Shown here in pieces: positions 20,061 through 31,600 of a DNA stretch of 64,000 nt; positions within the stretch are counted from its first letter, which is position 1, and the number at the start of each line of letters is the position of its first letter. Location of the stretch: assembly GCA_018806915.1 (NCBI GenBank), contig JAGKQI010000031.1, positions 124,001 to 188,000 of the forward strand, given 5' to 3'. The notes beneath the pieces were generated by a model, which was not told where the DNA came from, did not search any database, and was given only the letters and a program-made list of their open reading frames with translations. The position numbers and the translations under genes are program-made. Source of the DNA: Phytophthora colocasiae (lineage: Eukaryota > Oomycota > Peronosporomycetes > Peronosporales > Peronosporaceae).

Positions 20061-20627
20061 TTACACCAGCAACGTCACTGCAGCGGCCGCCAGGAGTTGA
20101 AGTGCCACGAACGCCTGAGCGACATTGCCGGAAGACGAACCCGACGCCGACGCCGACGCTGACGCTGACCCGACAGACTCGTCGTGGTCATGACTGTGGT
20201 CGTGGTCGTGGTCGTGGCTGTGATCATGGTCGTGGTCGTGGTCGTGCTCTCCCACGGTTGCACCACCAGCACCTGAGCTCGTCGAGTTGCCGGTAGCAGT
20301 CGAGCCAGTCGCTGCCAGATCAGCCGGATCGGCGCCATCTCCGTGGCAGAACTCGTCGAGCAGTGTGTAGTAGTCCAGATCAGTGACAGGTCCGAGACCA
20401 AGCTCGACGTAGCACTGACGCGTTTCGTCCTCCACGAGCGAGTGAAGGGCTTCGTGGCAGGCTTCGTTGTCGCACTTGAGCTGCGAGACGTCCGCGACCG
20501 AGTCGCAAGCGTTTCTCGCCGACGTCAGGGACTCGGCCGTGCATTCAGATGAGTGCGAGTGTGAGTGCGAGTCTTGAGCGGCCACAGAGGCGATGGCGGC
20601 TAGGGCGATCGTGGTGAACATCTTCAT
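20061..20627 (-). CDS. Elicitin-like secreted protein with His/Asp-rich metal-binding stretch and GPI-type tail
   Basis: 188 residues from the ATG at 20627. Order: signal peptide (MKMFTTIALAAIASVAAQ), a short His/Ser motif (DSHSHSHSSE), a six-cysteine domain, a Ser/Gly/Thr linker, about 23 residues that are almost all His and Asp with a few Ser, a Ser/Ala linker, and a hydrophobic end (AQAFVALQLLAAAAVTLLV) with no residues after it, as in GPI-anchored proteins. The spacing C-x4-C-x14-C-x21-C in the Cys domain follows the elicitin pattern, while the first two gaps are shorter than usual. The His/Asp block should bind zinc or similar metals. It is divergent from the ZIP transporter gene; a role at the cell surface in zinc binding is inferred from that context. 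Confidence 0.85.
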   Translation of the reverse strand: MKMFTTIALAAIASVAAQDSHSHSHSSECTAESLTSARNACDSVADVSQLKCDNEACHEALHSLVEDETRQCYVELGLGPVTDLDYYTLLDEFCHGDGADPADLAATGSTATGNSTSSGAGGATVGEHDHDHDHDHSHDHDHDHSHDHDESVGSASASASASGSSSGNVAQAFVALQLLAAAAVTLLV

Positions 20628-20666
20628 GATAGATACGGGTGAAGCGGGGACCGGGGACTTGGTGGT

Positions 20667-20680
20667 AAATTGGAAACTGG
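20667..20680 (-). promoter_or_regulatory. Inr-like element of the elicitin-like gene
   Basis: Read on the minus strand, CCAGTTTCCAATTT fits the oomycete Inr TCAYTYYNCAWTTT with two mismatches, about 40 bp before the ATG. Confidence 0.5.
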
Positions 20681-21171
20681 TCAATGGAGACCAAGACTTA
20701 AGTCGAGTTGGTGGATACGCGAAAGGAGCTTGCTGTTCGACCACCGCCGTCGGACAAAAGTGTCACCAGTTCGAACTGATTAATCTTTAATCTGTTAATC
20801 TCTATCGCACAAGTCGGGATGGCTTGACCTGTGCTGTAGAGCGAATGTTTCTTAATGAGGGAAACCCACGGGCATGTAACTTAGTTACATACACAGCACT
20901 AGCTCTCCCCTAGCACTTGAGCCCCCCGTAATCCCAATGTCTGCAACCTCATAATCTGTTAAACTCATCCTTCCATCGAGCTGCAGGCTTGGCCCAAGCA
21001 CCGCAACAAATTGCTGCATAATCTCTTTCGCCGTCGGATCCACCTCCCACATTCGCGTCCACTCAACAGCGCAGCGTGCCGAAGTGTGGCAGTGAAGCAC
21101 ATCAGTCGGATAAATTTCTTGAGCCTGGTCTCCTTTTCTCCACAGTACAGTACCCCATTTCCCAGTTCGTG
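20681..21171. other. Intergenic region between the elicitin-like and ZIP genes
   Basis: 544 bp separate the two start codons. No perfect zinc-response element can be named from sequence alone. A 71-codon minus-strand open frame (20885-21100, containing VEWTRMWEVDPTAKEIMQQF) looks protein-like but has no recognised family; it may be an old insertion remnant and would weaken the idea of a simple shared promoter. Confidence 0.4.
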
Positions 21172-22918
21172 ATGTCTCGGCTTGACGTGTTGGTCTCTCT
21201 ACTTCTTGCCCTTACGCTCTTGTCGTCTACTACGGCACAAGAATGCAGTGGTCATGGCGAACTTCACGGCAATCACTGTCACTGTCAAACGGGATACACA
21301 AGTGAAGGCACGGAATGTGTCGCTACGGCTGGAACTGCAGCCTCTTGTCCTGCCGGTGGAATCTCCTGGGAACTGTCCATGGCGATGGCCTTCGAGAACG
21401 GAACGTACACGATCACCTTCGCGAACAACACGGAGAACATGGCTGTGTTCGTACTGCCGTTGAACATTTCCGTGACGGATACCGTCACCCTGGAAGATCT
21501 GGAGGCGTCTGTGGACGCTTCAACTCTCCTGCTTGAAGACGTCACACTATCGCGCAACCTGGTCAAAGCCGACCGCGACATGGCTCCGACCGACCAGCTA
21601 CTGTACGTGGTACAGCGTAACAATGCTGAGGAGCTCGCAGCGCTGCAAGCCGAGTGCGAGTCGAACCCGAACAACACGTGGCATATTGACCACTGTGACG
21701 GCTCGGGTGGCCACGGTCGACGCCTGGCGTCCATGGACGTTAATCTGGTCGTGAGTGAAGCTGGATACTACGCGTTCCACATGCAGCACAACGCGATCGA
21801 GGAGTTCGGCATGCAAGTGTTTGACTCGGAGGGGCAAGAAGTGGGCGTGGCGTTGACGATCGCAGAGGAAGAAGCTGAGGATGAAGGAACTTCTTCAGAC
21901 AGGAAGGCGTCGGGTGCAGTGTGGGCTAAGACAATGGCTGCTGTAACCATTGTGGCTCTCCTGTCCATTGTCGGCATCTTCCTGTTAATTCTCCGCATTA
22001 AATTGCTGACGAAGATCATGGATGCTATGATCGCACTATCCGCCGGGGCGCTGTTCGGTGCCGCTTTCCTGCACGTGTTGCCAGAATCCATCGAGTTTTA
22101 CAGCGAATACGGTCAAATGGACCTCACTCTGAGTATGATGTTCACGATCGGCTTTGTGGTTGCTATGGTTGTCGAAATGGCTCTGGAGCTCTGGATCAGT
22201 TTGGTGCAAGGCGAGTCTCACACCCACGGACACCTCCCGACTTCGATGCGACTCAGTTCGCCAGCCAACGCCCTCGCTGACACCTCTGGTAACCAGTCTG
22301 GCACACCTGAAACAGGGGACTACGTCGCTGAAAGCCCTTCCCAGCACAAGCTCATGAGTGCATCGACGTTTACTCTCAAAGTGGACTGGAAATCCATCAA
22401 ACCTATGGCCTACATCATCTTGCTGGGCGATCTGTTCCACAACTTCGTGGACGGAGTGCTCATTGCCACCGCTTTCCTCGCTTGTGACGACTCACTTGGC
22501 ATATCGGTCACAGTCTCGGCCATTCTTCATGAATTGCCCCAGGAATTCGCAGACTTTATCATCCTGGTTGAATCGGGATTCACTCCGTTCCAAGCTGTTT
22601 TGTTCAACTTCCTTAGCGCTTTGTCTGCCTATATTGGAGCAGCAGTGGTGCTGGCAGCTGTACCTGTCACGAATGAAACCATGGGGCTTCTGCTTGCTGT
22701 CGGATCAGTACGTTAAAACAGTTTATCCGATGTACATGTATACTAACTGATTTGTTCATTAGGGAACGCTGGTGTACATTGCTGGAACCGACCTCCTTCC
22801 TGGAGTACTTCGAGTCAAGTCAGTGGGTCAGTTCGTTGCGCATCTGCTCATGTTCGGTATTGGCATTGGCGCGTTGGCTCTGACAACATTGCACCACGTT
22901 CACTGCGATGCCAGCTAA
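21172..22918 (+). CDS. ZIP-family zinc/iron transporter with EGF-like ectodomain (two exons)
   Basis: Exons 21172-22707 and 22763-22918; the 55-bp intron has GT..AG ends and a TACTAAC branch site. 563 residues. Order: signal peptide (MSRLDVLVSLLLALTLL), an EGF-like segment unusually rich in His (GHGELHGNHCHC), a beta-rich ectodomain of about 200 residues, first membrane helix near residue 245, a His-containing cytosolic loop (GESHTHGHLPTS), then the ZIP signature helices with metal ligands HNFVDGVLIATAF and ILHELPQEFADF. Exon 2 supplies the last helices (TLVYIAGTDLLPGV and the C-terminal helix). The start at 21172 was chosen because it opens the signal peptide. ZIP proteins move zinc (or iron) into the cytosol; the ectodomain and the divergent His-rich secreted protein suggest zinc capture at the cell surface. 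Confidence 0.9.
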
Positions 22919-23023
22919 GATAATGATCGTACAGTTCACCGACTATGAGGAATAACTTGGTTGTGTCGATCAAAATTCAAGTACACTTCGAAGTTCCACG
23001 TAATCTTTTGGTGTGGATCCTGC

Positions 23024-23150
23024 TCAAGTTCGAAGATGACGCGTGTGCTTGTCCTCATCCTCCTTCTTCGGGCACTTTTCGATATCTTTATCAATAATAA
23101 GACGCTTAATCCAGTTCGTGGCGCTGTTGCAGTTCTTGTGGTGCATTGAG
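23024..23150 (-). pseudogene. 3' remnant of an RxLR-like family gene
   Basis: The minus strand encodes the family's conserved end: a Cys, then ATNWIKRLI, then IEKCPKK and a final RHLRT before TGA. No start, signal peptide or dEER lies upstream. It converges on the ZIP gene about 105 bp past the ZIP stop. Confidence 0.75.
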
Positions 23151-23675
23151 ATGTTACGGAACGGCAGTTTTTTAAACGTGTATTGTTAACAAACTTCGTG
23201 AGCTCTGTCGGATTAAAATGTTCGCCAGACCAATTATCATTGTACATGTACAACTAGTTTTTTTTTACACAATACCACCTTTTTGCAACATCTTTCTTGA
23301 ATACGAACAGCAGAAGCTTCCGCTACTAGGTTTTTCGAACAGCGACTCGCCGTTGACGCCATAACATTTGCCACAACACGTGCTCCAATGTGTCACCTTA
23401 CATAAAGATCCGACAACAAGGTCTCTGAAGAATAGTCGTCGAACTAGCATCATTGGATGATCTTAACCAATGGTGGTCACTACCCCGGAAATCAGGGAAA
23501 CAACGCTAGTTGATCTTCGTCAGAGCCTGCCATAGAGTTCGAAACTTGACACTTGTTGAAGTATGATGTGAAGTTATCACAAAAATGCGTGATCCTAACT
23601 CAGGTTCCACTATAGTACTGTACCACTGACGATCATTACCCAGAAAATCCGCGATACAATGCTTGTTTGCCGTTG

Positions 23676-24035
23676 CTAGGGCTCGACACAGATTTCGAAC
23701 TTAACAGACCCTGTTCCCGGTACAAAAATCTTGGCAGTTGTTCCACCAAATTGGAGAGCGTATTGCACGACTTGAAGTCGACTAGTTGAAAGGAGTCTTC
23801 GGTCTGGCCATTGTAATCGGTTCCATTCTCGCAATAGTTGGCGCCAGCAGACAGGTGATATCGTTGCCCTCCTGGAGGATCTCGAAAATAAAACCGTATC
23901 ATTTGCGAAAAAGGCCGTCACGATCTTTAAATTGTTGTCAATGCGGATGCCGTGGTTTCGGTTTTCCCTCAGTTGATTCCCAAGTGGCTCCAAAGACAAC
24001 GCAAAAAGAAACGGGTTCACATTCGGAATCCACAT
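23676..24035 (-). pseudogene. LINE reverse transcriptase fragment
   Basis: An open minus-strand stretch reads NPFLFALSLEPLGNQLRE then VTAFFANDTVLF, matching the L1-type RT region that normally ends in an F-A-D-D catalytic box; here one Asp is Asn (FAND). The rest of the LINE is unreadable. The surroundings (23160-24680) hold no other gene that I can support. Confidence 0.6.
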
Positions 24036-24680
24036 ACAGTAAGCGAAAAACGCCGTACACGACCGGACTCGCTGTCTTCGTCCGCAGTTACTGTATCCTC
24101 TGATGGATACAGTTTTCTTTCAATCACAATTCCTTATTGTTTGCGTGTTTGTTATCAAAGCCGGTAACTCAGCAAATGTTTTTTTAAGATCCCAATAACC
24201 ATGCACAAGTTGCTACACTGCGAGATGCTTGCACCCGTTGTCAACCACGTCTTGTACATCCTGGCGTATCTCTTGAAACCCGACGGGGGCGCCTCATCCC
24301 GTCTTGCGTACAGCACGGTCACGACCTCTGCATTGTCCTCACCGTCGCCGTCGATACGTACATCGGTCTTGCGACCAGGGAAGCGCATGATCTCTGCAGT
24401 AAGAGAGTGCGCTTTTCACATCAAAGAATTACCGGTAGAAGACAGCGTCGCAACCATACATATTCTGATATGTCTTGTGAATCCGGGCAACATAAGTCCA
24501 TGTACAGTAACTAGCTCTATGTAGTTGCAGATACTTGCTCAAACCTGTGCCAGAAGGTTGAGTTTGAGTCCTGATTTCTCGAAAATATTGTAAAAAAACT
24601 ATCACAATTCTCGAACTCTTGTGCTTGTCAGCAGCACGGGATGCATTAAACAAAACCCTTGTAATTCTTGTTACCACCAT

Positions 24681-25166
24681 TCAAGTTCGAAGATGACGGG
24701 TGTAATACTCGTCATCATCTTTCTTCTTCTTCGGACACTTCTTGATGTTCGGGTTAAAAAGCCGTTTGATCCAGTTCGTGAACCGATTGCACTTCTTGTT
24801 TCGTTCCGAGATGTGGTTCGTGTTCATGTAGCCATTGTTTGTGTTTCCGTAGTAGTATCCCCCATGGTAGCCGTAGCCATAGCCATAGCCCCCACCACCT
24901 CCGTTTGTTCCTCTTGACGTTCCTCGGCCGCCACCACGTCCCCCTCCTCCCCCGCGTCCTCCTCCTCCACGTCCTCCTCTTCTTTCTTCGTCTTCCTCTA
25001 GACCAGTCAGTTCTCGAGTGGCTTCACTGCCACTGATCGTAGCTTCTTGGATTAGATTTGCCTTCACAGAGTTCGTCGTAGTGGTCTCCTTGGCAGACGC
25101 AGGGTTTCCATTGCTGACAACGGCCAGAATCACCACAAAGGCCACTACTAGGCGGAGCAGATGCAT
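24681..25166 (-). CDS. RxLR-like/dEER secreted glycine-rich protein
   Basis: 161 residues, single exon, ATG at 25166. Signal peptide MHLLRLVVAFVVILAVVS, degenerate RxLR motif RELT at residue 51, dEER (EEDEERR) at 57-63, then Gly/Arg and Gly/Tyr repeats, then the C-terminal domain CNRFTNWIKRLF...KKCPKK and tail RHLRT. The fourth RxLR residue is not Arg in any family member here, so it is RxLR-like rather than canonical. Probably a secreted host-interaction protein; this role is inferred from the layout. Looks intact. Confidence 0.85.
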   Translation of the reverse strand: MHLLRLVVAFVVILAVVSNGNPASAKETTTTNSVKANLIQEATISGSEATRELTGLEEDEERRGGRGGGGRGGGGGRGGGRGTSRGTNGGGGGYGYGYGYHGGYYYGNTNNGYMNTNHISERNKKCNRFTNWIKRLFNPNIKKCPKKKKDDDEYYTRHLRT

Positions 25167-25204
25167 CTCCTCCTTGACCCCTTGTAGTGGAGACTTATGC
25201 TAGA

Positions 25205-25219
25205 AAAATGCGGAGTGAT
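25205..25219 (-). promoter_or_regulatory. Inr core promoter of the 24.7-kb effector-like gene
   Basis: On the minus strand ATCACTCCGCATTTT is a full match to TCAYTYYNCAWTTT, about 40 bp before the ATG. Upstream (about 25240-25280) is a block, GCAGG..CTGCTACA plus CAAAGCCGAAGATAACAGC, shared with the 40.7-kb family member. Confidence 0.75.
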
Positions 25220-25638
25220 CAGTGGGTAGTACCCACTGGGTACTGTAGCAGGAAGCCTGCTGTTATCTTCGGCTTTGACATGATGGTGATGGTGAATTGA
25301 AGCATCGATTAACTGGAGCACACAGTGACAGTCGCCTCAGATTATGTACGTGTTCAACACAGTGTTGCGAGAGGCGTTACTGCAACCATAGTACGACAAA
25401 ACAACAACCCGTAAAACAACCTTACAAGCTAAAAGCAACCACATCACCAGGTAAGGAATAATAACTTACACGAACACGTCGTCGTTGTCACCAATTCACT
25501 TCATATATTACGCTGCAGAGTCTAAAAATAGACATGTGTAAGTCACATACAATAGGGTATACCACACTATATTTAGTGTGCTACATAACTACATGTGGTA
25601 CACACATTGAACACTTGGCGATTTTCAGAGCGAACGAC

Positions 25639-25899
25639 ATGGACAGAAGATCGCTTTCCCGCGAGTTGGTGCGCGCGCGAATCGAAGAGCTCGGAGAAAT
25701 GAAAAACACCGTCGAGAAGATTGGTTCAAGTCTGGAGAACATTTTGCGCCTTCAGGTCCAGCTGTTGTCCCGGATTACAGAGAACGAGGAAACCATTTAT
25801 GCTTTGGCTTCCGAGCTAGAAAACTCCAGCGACATTCAAGACTATCCGCTATCTTTTCGAGCGCTACTGGATGTGGCAGTAGCCAGATTGAACGAATAG
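25639..25899 (+). CDS. Small coiled-coil protein, 86 aa, unknown
   Basis: From the ATG at 25639 the peptide is a long amphipathic helix (RARIEELGEMKNTVEKIGSS, LQVQLLSRITENEETIYALA). The frame extends further upstream without a better start. No signal peptide. It lies between the left MULE end and the end of the transposase-protease gene, convergent with it, so it may be MULE cargo or a chance ORF. Confidence 0.4.
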   Translation: MDRRSLSRELVRARIEELGEMKNTVEKIGSSLENILRLQVQLLSRITENEETIYALASELENSSDIQDYPLSFRALLDVAVARLNE

Positions 25900-26087
25900 T
25901 GTTGCGTTCCTCCTGATAAAGCTAATACTGCTTTATTATTGCTTATTTCAGCTCGTCCACTAGTTTCTCATGAATGGCCTTCACTTTATCAGCTGTACCA
26001 CGAGCAATGCGACTTTCACGTGAATTGCACAATATCATCCACAACATGCGTAAGCGCATGACTTGAACGGCATTATTGGATATGCTG

Positions 26088-28654
26088 CAGAGGTCGCAAG
26101 CTGGAAATTTCGGACGTCCGTGTCCGTCTGTACAATTCTCAGCAGACTTTCGGACGTCCATGACCGCCCGAGATTCTCGTTCGGATATCCGCAACCGACC
26201 GAAAAAACATACGGATGATTGTAGTTTAAACCGCGCAGTATAGCTCATTCAGCATAATATTTTTATTAGCCTGTCACTTGTTTGAACGTGCCACTAGAAC
26301 ATCGTCTAGAATATACGGGTTGAGCGTAGTTCGTTTTTTACCAAAAACATTTCCAGCGTCGGAGAAATTACTTTCCGACATTGCGCTGGATGCAGGAATG
26401 CAAAGCACAGATCTAGCTACACGACCCAGAATGGGAAATAGAACTTCAGCTCCGTCTTCAGAAGGGTAGGATGCTTGTTTCCACCACTGAAGGATGTTAA
26501 ACTTTTGTTTTTCTGTGGCGCTGAGTCTCAAGCCATAATAGCGGTTTAGCTCCGAAAGCTCCCGAGTTTCACTCAAAAAATCCAATTTGCTTTCGTCATC
26601 AGAGTCGTCAGAATCGAGGAAATGACGAGTTCGCTTTGGCTTTTTCTTTGCGGGCTGCGTAATGCGAGTCATACGTTCGTCATCGAAATGGGCGGCTGCC
26701 TCGTGCATCATAGATATCAGTAGTTTTCTGCCTTCAAGAAGTTCATTTTCAGATACTCCAAACTTAGTCAATTTATGTTTCCGGCGTGGATCCAATAGTG
26801 CTGCAACGTAGTGTATGTCCATTTTGGCATACCATGCGTCAAAATAAGATACTTCAAAGAAATAATAGAAGTAGAATCTGCAGGAACAATTTCATTGCTC
26901 GATTTCGAACGAGCAATAATTTGCTGGTCCTTGGGAGGAGCGAGAGAAAGTTGCAGCTTATATTTCACAAAGAGAACCAGGTGAATTGTTGGCTTTGTCC
27001 AGCTTTCGAGCGATAGAGTGCATTCTTGGAATGGCTTCAAGAATCGCACCAATTCATCCAATAAATCACGATCAATTCTTTGCAGGAGATAAAATTTGTT
27101 TCGTGCTGTCAGCAATGGCCCGAGTTCATCATAAGACGCTAAAATACTATTTAGCATTCGTAGAAGAGAATTCCACCGTGTCGCATTTTCTTGCTTCAGC
27201 GTTGTCTTTAACATCATCTGAACGTTGGATTTCTTTACGTAAGCAACCAGATTCTTACTCGCATCAATCAAAGCAAATATCTTTGGCGCATTTTGTTGGT
27301 ACTTGTAAAATGGTGGGGAAGTCACACCAGCAGTTTTTGTAGTTGCTTTGCAAAGCACAGTCGTCAGTACAGTTGCAATTTTGTGGTCTGTGCAAGGCAG
27401 CCACGCGTACACTGAAGGTAATCCATCGGAACCACACATATTGGATCCACTATCACTCACCACAGTGCACAACGTAGGGTCGGAGACACCGTAAGACGTA
27501 AGACAATCACTAAAGGCTACTAGTACCGCAATTGCTGTGTGTTCTTTTGCCTCAAAAGGCTTTACTTGTAATGTGCGTGATTGCAACCGGTATTTGTTGT
27601 CGATAAAGTGTGCACTCACCGAAAGAAATGAAACTTTTCTGGTGGTATCTGTCCAAAGATCTGTAGTAAAACCGCATCCAACTCGATCTTCGAAATGCTT
27701 TGTTAATGTTATTTTGCCTTGCTCCCGTGTAACTTTAGCTTTCCCAACCACGTATTTTTTAATCGTGTTTCCAACCGGCAGCAAGTCATTCACATCAACA
27801 GGCGTTTTCATCTTAATGCCAATTCCAATTAGTATGTCAACTAGCTTCTTAAAGCCAGCACCTTCACACAAATTGAAAGGTCGTAAGTCCGAGCAACACA
27901 TCTCTGCGATGGCTTCATATACGCGTCGTTTATCTGGTGTAGATGCCTTGGTCAAACCCATAAAGGTCTTCATCGTTCCGGTGCTTGCATTGGCAAGATT
28001 CTTCGAGCAAGTTTCAGCGTGTTTATTTAAAGTTGAAGTTCCCTTCTTACTCTGAAAAGCAAACACTCGATAGCATCCTCTACACGCAACGAAAGTCGTC
28101 TCCATAGCCACAAACCGAGCCCCTGAATTCTTCTCCACAACATAGGAAAAGAAATCCCAACACTTAGACCTAGTGCTAGAGGAATCTGCCAGCAACGACA
28201 ACACGGGCTTTTTATTTTGCGACTTCAACTCACGTGTGATCGCCACTTTAATCGCGGTCAATGTTGTGAGAGCACGAATGGAGTGCAGTTGCTGAGATTG
28301 ATAAGCCAACGACGACTCGTCCGACAGATTGGAATTTGTAGTGCTTGTGCCGTCATCAGTTCGTGATGAACGATGTGTCCGCATTACGAAGGAGTCCATG
28401 ACCGTACGACAGCAGCGAGGCACGGCAGCAGCGAAAGTAGTGAAACCCACGAGTAAAAGACGGCAGGGGGGAGGTTCTCGAATGCCAATAGAAAACTCCC
28501 AAAGTATTCGGATGTCTGTGACTGTCCGTTGATTTATTTCGGATGTCTGCAACCGCCCAAAGTATTTTCGATCATCCGTTCGGATATCCATGGATACCCG
28601 CGGTCGCGGGTACACGGTTAGAAAGCGGTCTCGGGTAACTGTTTGCGACCTCTG
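26088..28654 (-). mobile_element. hAT transposon, 2.57 kb
   Basis: The ends CAGAGGTCGCAA and TTGCGACCTCTG are inverted copies, and the 8-bp duplication ATATGCTG lies at 26080-26087 and 28655-28662. These are hallmark hAT features. It is nested in the protease exon of the MULE gene. Confidence 0.92.
26274..28399 (-). pseudogene. hAT transposase with one frameshift
   Basis: Start at the ATG at 28399. A BED-type zinc finger (FVACRGCYRVFAF..., then LNKHAETC) is followed by the RNase H-like catalytic region (GCGFTTDLWTD, TVVSDSGSNMCG) and the C-terminal hAT dimerisation domain (FPILGRVARSVLCIPASSAM, SESNFSDAG). Frame changes near 26815-26822 at an AAAA run, so a one-base indel separates the catalytic and dimerisation parts. 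Confidence 0.85.
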
Positions 28655-31600
28655 ATATGCTGCACAGCTGCCAGTCCAGATTTTCGGTAATGTAGCTGTA
28701 CGCCTGAGCCACTACAAAAACCCCGCAGCTTTCACTGTCGGGTTGCTGAGGAGAGTTAACCCACTCGATAGGTTGTATGAACATTTTAGTGCTGGGGGAC
28801 TCCATCTCTCCACAAACCCACGGAGACCCTCTTTCACAACGTTTCCCTCAGCATCCACAATACCATCCCATTCCTGCTCCATTTCTGGGTGATAAACATC
28901 GTCTATCAGGGGCTCATACAGGTAGAGATGGACTTTCAGGGTGTCTTCGGCATCGCAATAGAGTAGACGAGCGATAATGATGCCCCAATGGCTACTGCTG
29001 AGGTTTACGGGGTGGAGAATAAACTTCGCAGTGATAATTGGCTTGGCAGGTATCGTGGGCCATCCCACGGCCGATGTAAGCGACGAAAGCACGTAACAGT
29101 TCTCGGCTACAGCAGCCAGAGCTTCCATGCAAGAGTCTAGAGGACTATCGTTTAGCCACCCCCTGCACAATCCACCAACAACGTTTGCGAAAGTGACAAG
29201 GCCCTTACCCGACGCCGTCATAAACTCAGAGCTCAGCCGACTTGAAGAAAACTTCGAAATCACCTCATTAGCCATACTCCAGTGTCGTAAACATGCCGCC
29301 TCAGCTGCCATACCACCAGTTCCAGTCTCCGTTTCGAACAGAGTCACGGCACATACAATCTTCCGCCAGTCTTTCTGGAGCCACTTAATGTCTTCGAACC
29401 ATGCTCGTGTGCTACGCTTGACATCATAGAATGTTCTTAGTGCACCAACGTATTTCCTACAAGAAAAGTAAATAAAGCAACCATGTTAGAGCAACCATCG
29501 TACAGCAACCATATAAGAAAAGCAACCTTACCCACTGAATTTCCACAGTTTCGGGTCGATTGTTAGCACCAGATCGAGAACGATACCTTGTTTCGAAATA
29601 CTCTCAGTCAGTGGATCAGGTTCAAGTTGCTCAGTCCGAGCAGTTTTTAGTGCGGCCTCCATAGAGCGAGTGAGATCCGCCGGAATGACAAAGGGGTGCA
29701 TATATGTTGCTGGCCGAAATTCTTCCCAACCACACTGAATCGCACGCGACCTCAAATATGGATCTTCCAGCTGGATAGGATACTTCTCAATCATGGCTGC
29801 CACAGATTTCATGTTCACAGTGTTTCGCGCCCAAAGGACAAAATCATCTAGTTGCACCGCCAGATTACTTGGATACTTGTGGACGGCAAGTCGATAAGCA
29901 CCTGGAGAAATTTTGGATTGTCGTAACTGTTTCACCGTTGTTCGTGCTCTTCCTCGGCTTTTGGGCTTTGGAATGCTAACAACATCTACTTGTCGAGGAG
30001 CCGGCTCTGACATCACTTCTGAAGAAGCTGTGTCCTTGTCGTTTGGCCCGTCTCCAGACTTCAGGTCTTGTTCAAGCAAAGCCCCAGCTTCCGGGTCTAT
30101 TGTCGGCTGTGTTGGTGGAAGTAGATCGTCATCACCACTCTCATCCGTGACAATTGCTTCATGTTCATGTTCTTCCATTAGGCTGGCCGTTCCCATCGCA
30201 TCAGCAAGGTCTGACATCGTAAACACATCTGCATCCACTTCCTCATCATCCCTGACTTCGTTTCCTCCAGGTGCGGGATGACTACCAGTAGCCCCGCGTA
30301 GTCCAATCTCTATAGTCTCTTTCCACGCTCTCAGTTCCTGGTAGTAATCCGCACTCGACAATTCGGACAAATGTTCCAGTAGAGGTTCCAACATTGCCTT
30401 AGCGTACGAATACTTTTCACCCGAACTGAGGACGACCTGATTTGCGCGTTCATGTCGCCGAAGTCGAACCAATACAACCTGGTTGTCACCACTAGCACAC
30501 GTACGCGTTGATCTCTTTCGAGAATTTTCGTCCTTTTCCTCCGGCAACCTTAAATTCCCTTTTGGCAACTTTAACTTCGACATGTTCACGATTGGCTGGA
30601 GCGAGTCAGCAGCAGAAGCAAGATCCTCTTTCAGGTCTAATGCCTCAAACGTACTCCAACGTTTTCGAATCGATAAACCCGGAAGCATTGAGAATCCATG
30701 TCCACGATTTGCCACATGCATAAGATGACAGCAAGGCAACCGGTTGCTACTGTAAAAGAGGCAGTCACACGTCCAATCCACATCGTCACACTTGTATTGC
30801 TGATGTGAGTAGCTCACCTTCCACTCGGTAACAGCCGATTCACGCTCACAATTCGTGTCTTCCTCTCAATTCACAAATTTTTCCCACTCAGATTTCACCT
30901 TGTCCAGTACATGGCTTGAAAGTCGCCTTGCCACCGCCCTCAAAAACTTTGGAACCGTACTAGGTGCCCTTGATGTTGAATGTAACTTGCCAATCTCCGC
31001 AACGATTTGACGCGTAATAATTATCTGGTGCTGTAATAAACCGGCGACTGTCTTGTCAATTCTCGTTTTCCGTCCGAGCAGCATTTTCAGGTACTTCCAA
31101 TTGGACTCGATCCTGTTTGTAGTTGTATTTCCAGCAGTAAAATGTTTCCCCCGAGCATAGTTAGACCACATGTTACGACACGTTTCCCAGTTCTTGTCAA
31201 AGTAAGCGAGGAAAGCTTGATTCTTTGAATCTCGGCAGAAGGTTTTCAGGTCCTTATAACGGTTTTCGTAAGCAGCAAGCGTTTGGCTACGTTGTATAAC
31301 AAATAATCAGCAATAGTTCACAATGAAGCGCAAACTCCTACCTATATAGCAGCTTCATCATCATGTCGAGGAGGGTTTCGCCTTCTGCAACTTTAATCCG
31401 ATAAACAGGACGCCTCATCACCTTCTTCCAATACGAGATCGCGTGGAACTGACATAATAATACTTGTGCCGCCGGAAAGCACTCCTTCAAAACTTGCCAT
31501 TCGAAGTCTTTGTCGATAATGACGCTCTCGACGTCTTTCCACTTTGGGTTGTGGGTCTTGAAATATTCCAGAACGCTTTTCATCGTAACCGCATACTCGT

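Noticed and set aside
20075..20401. Thr-rich minus-strand ORF
   Set aside because: Alternative frame of the His/Asp repeat in the elicitin-like gene.
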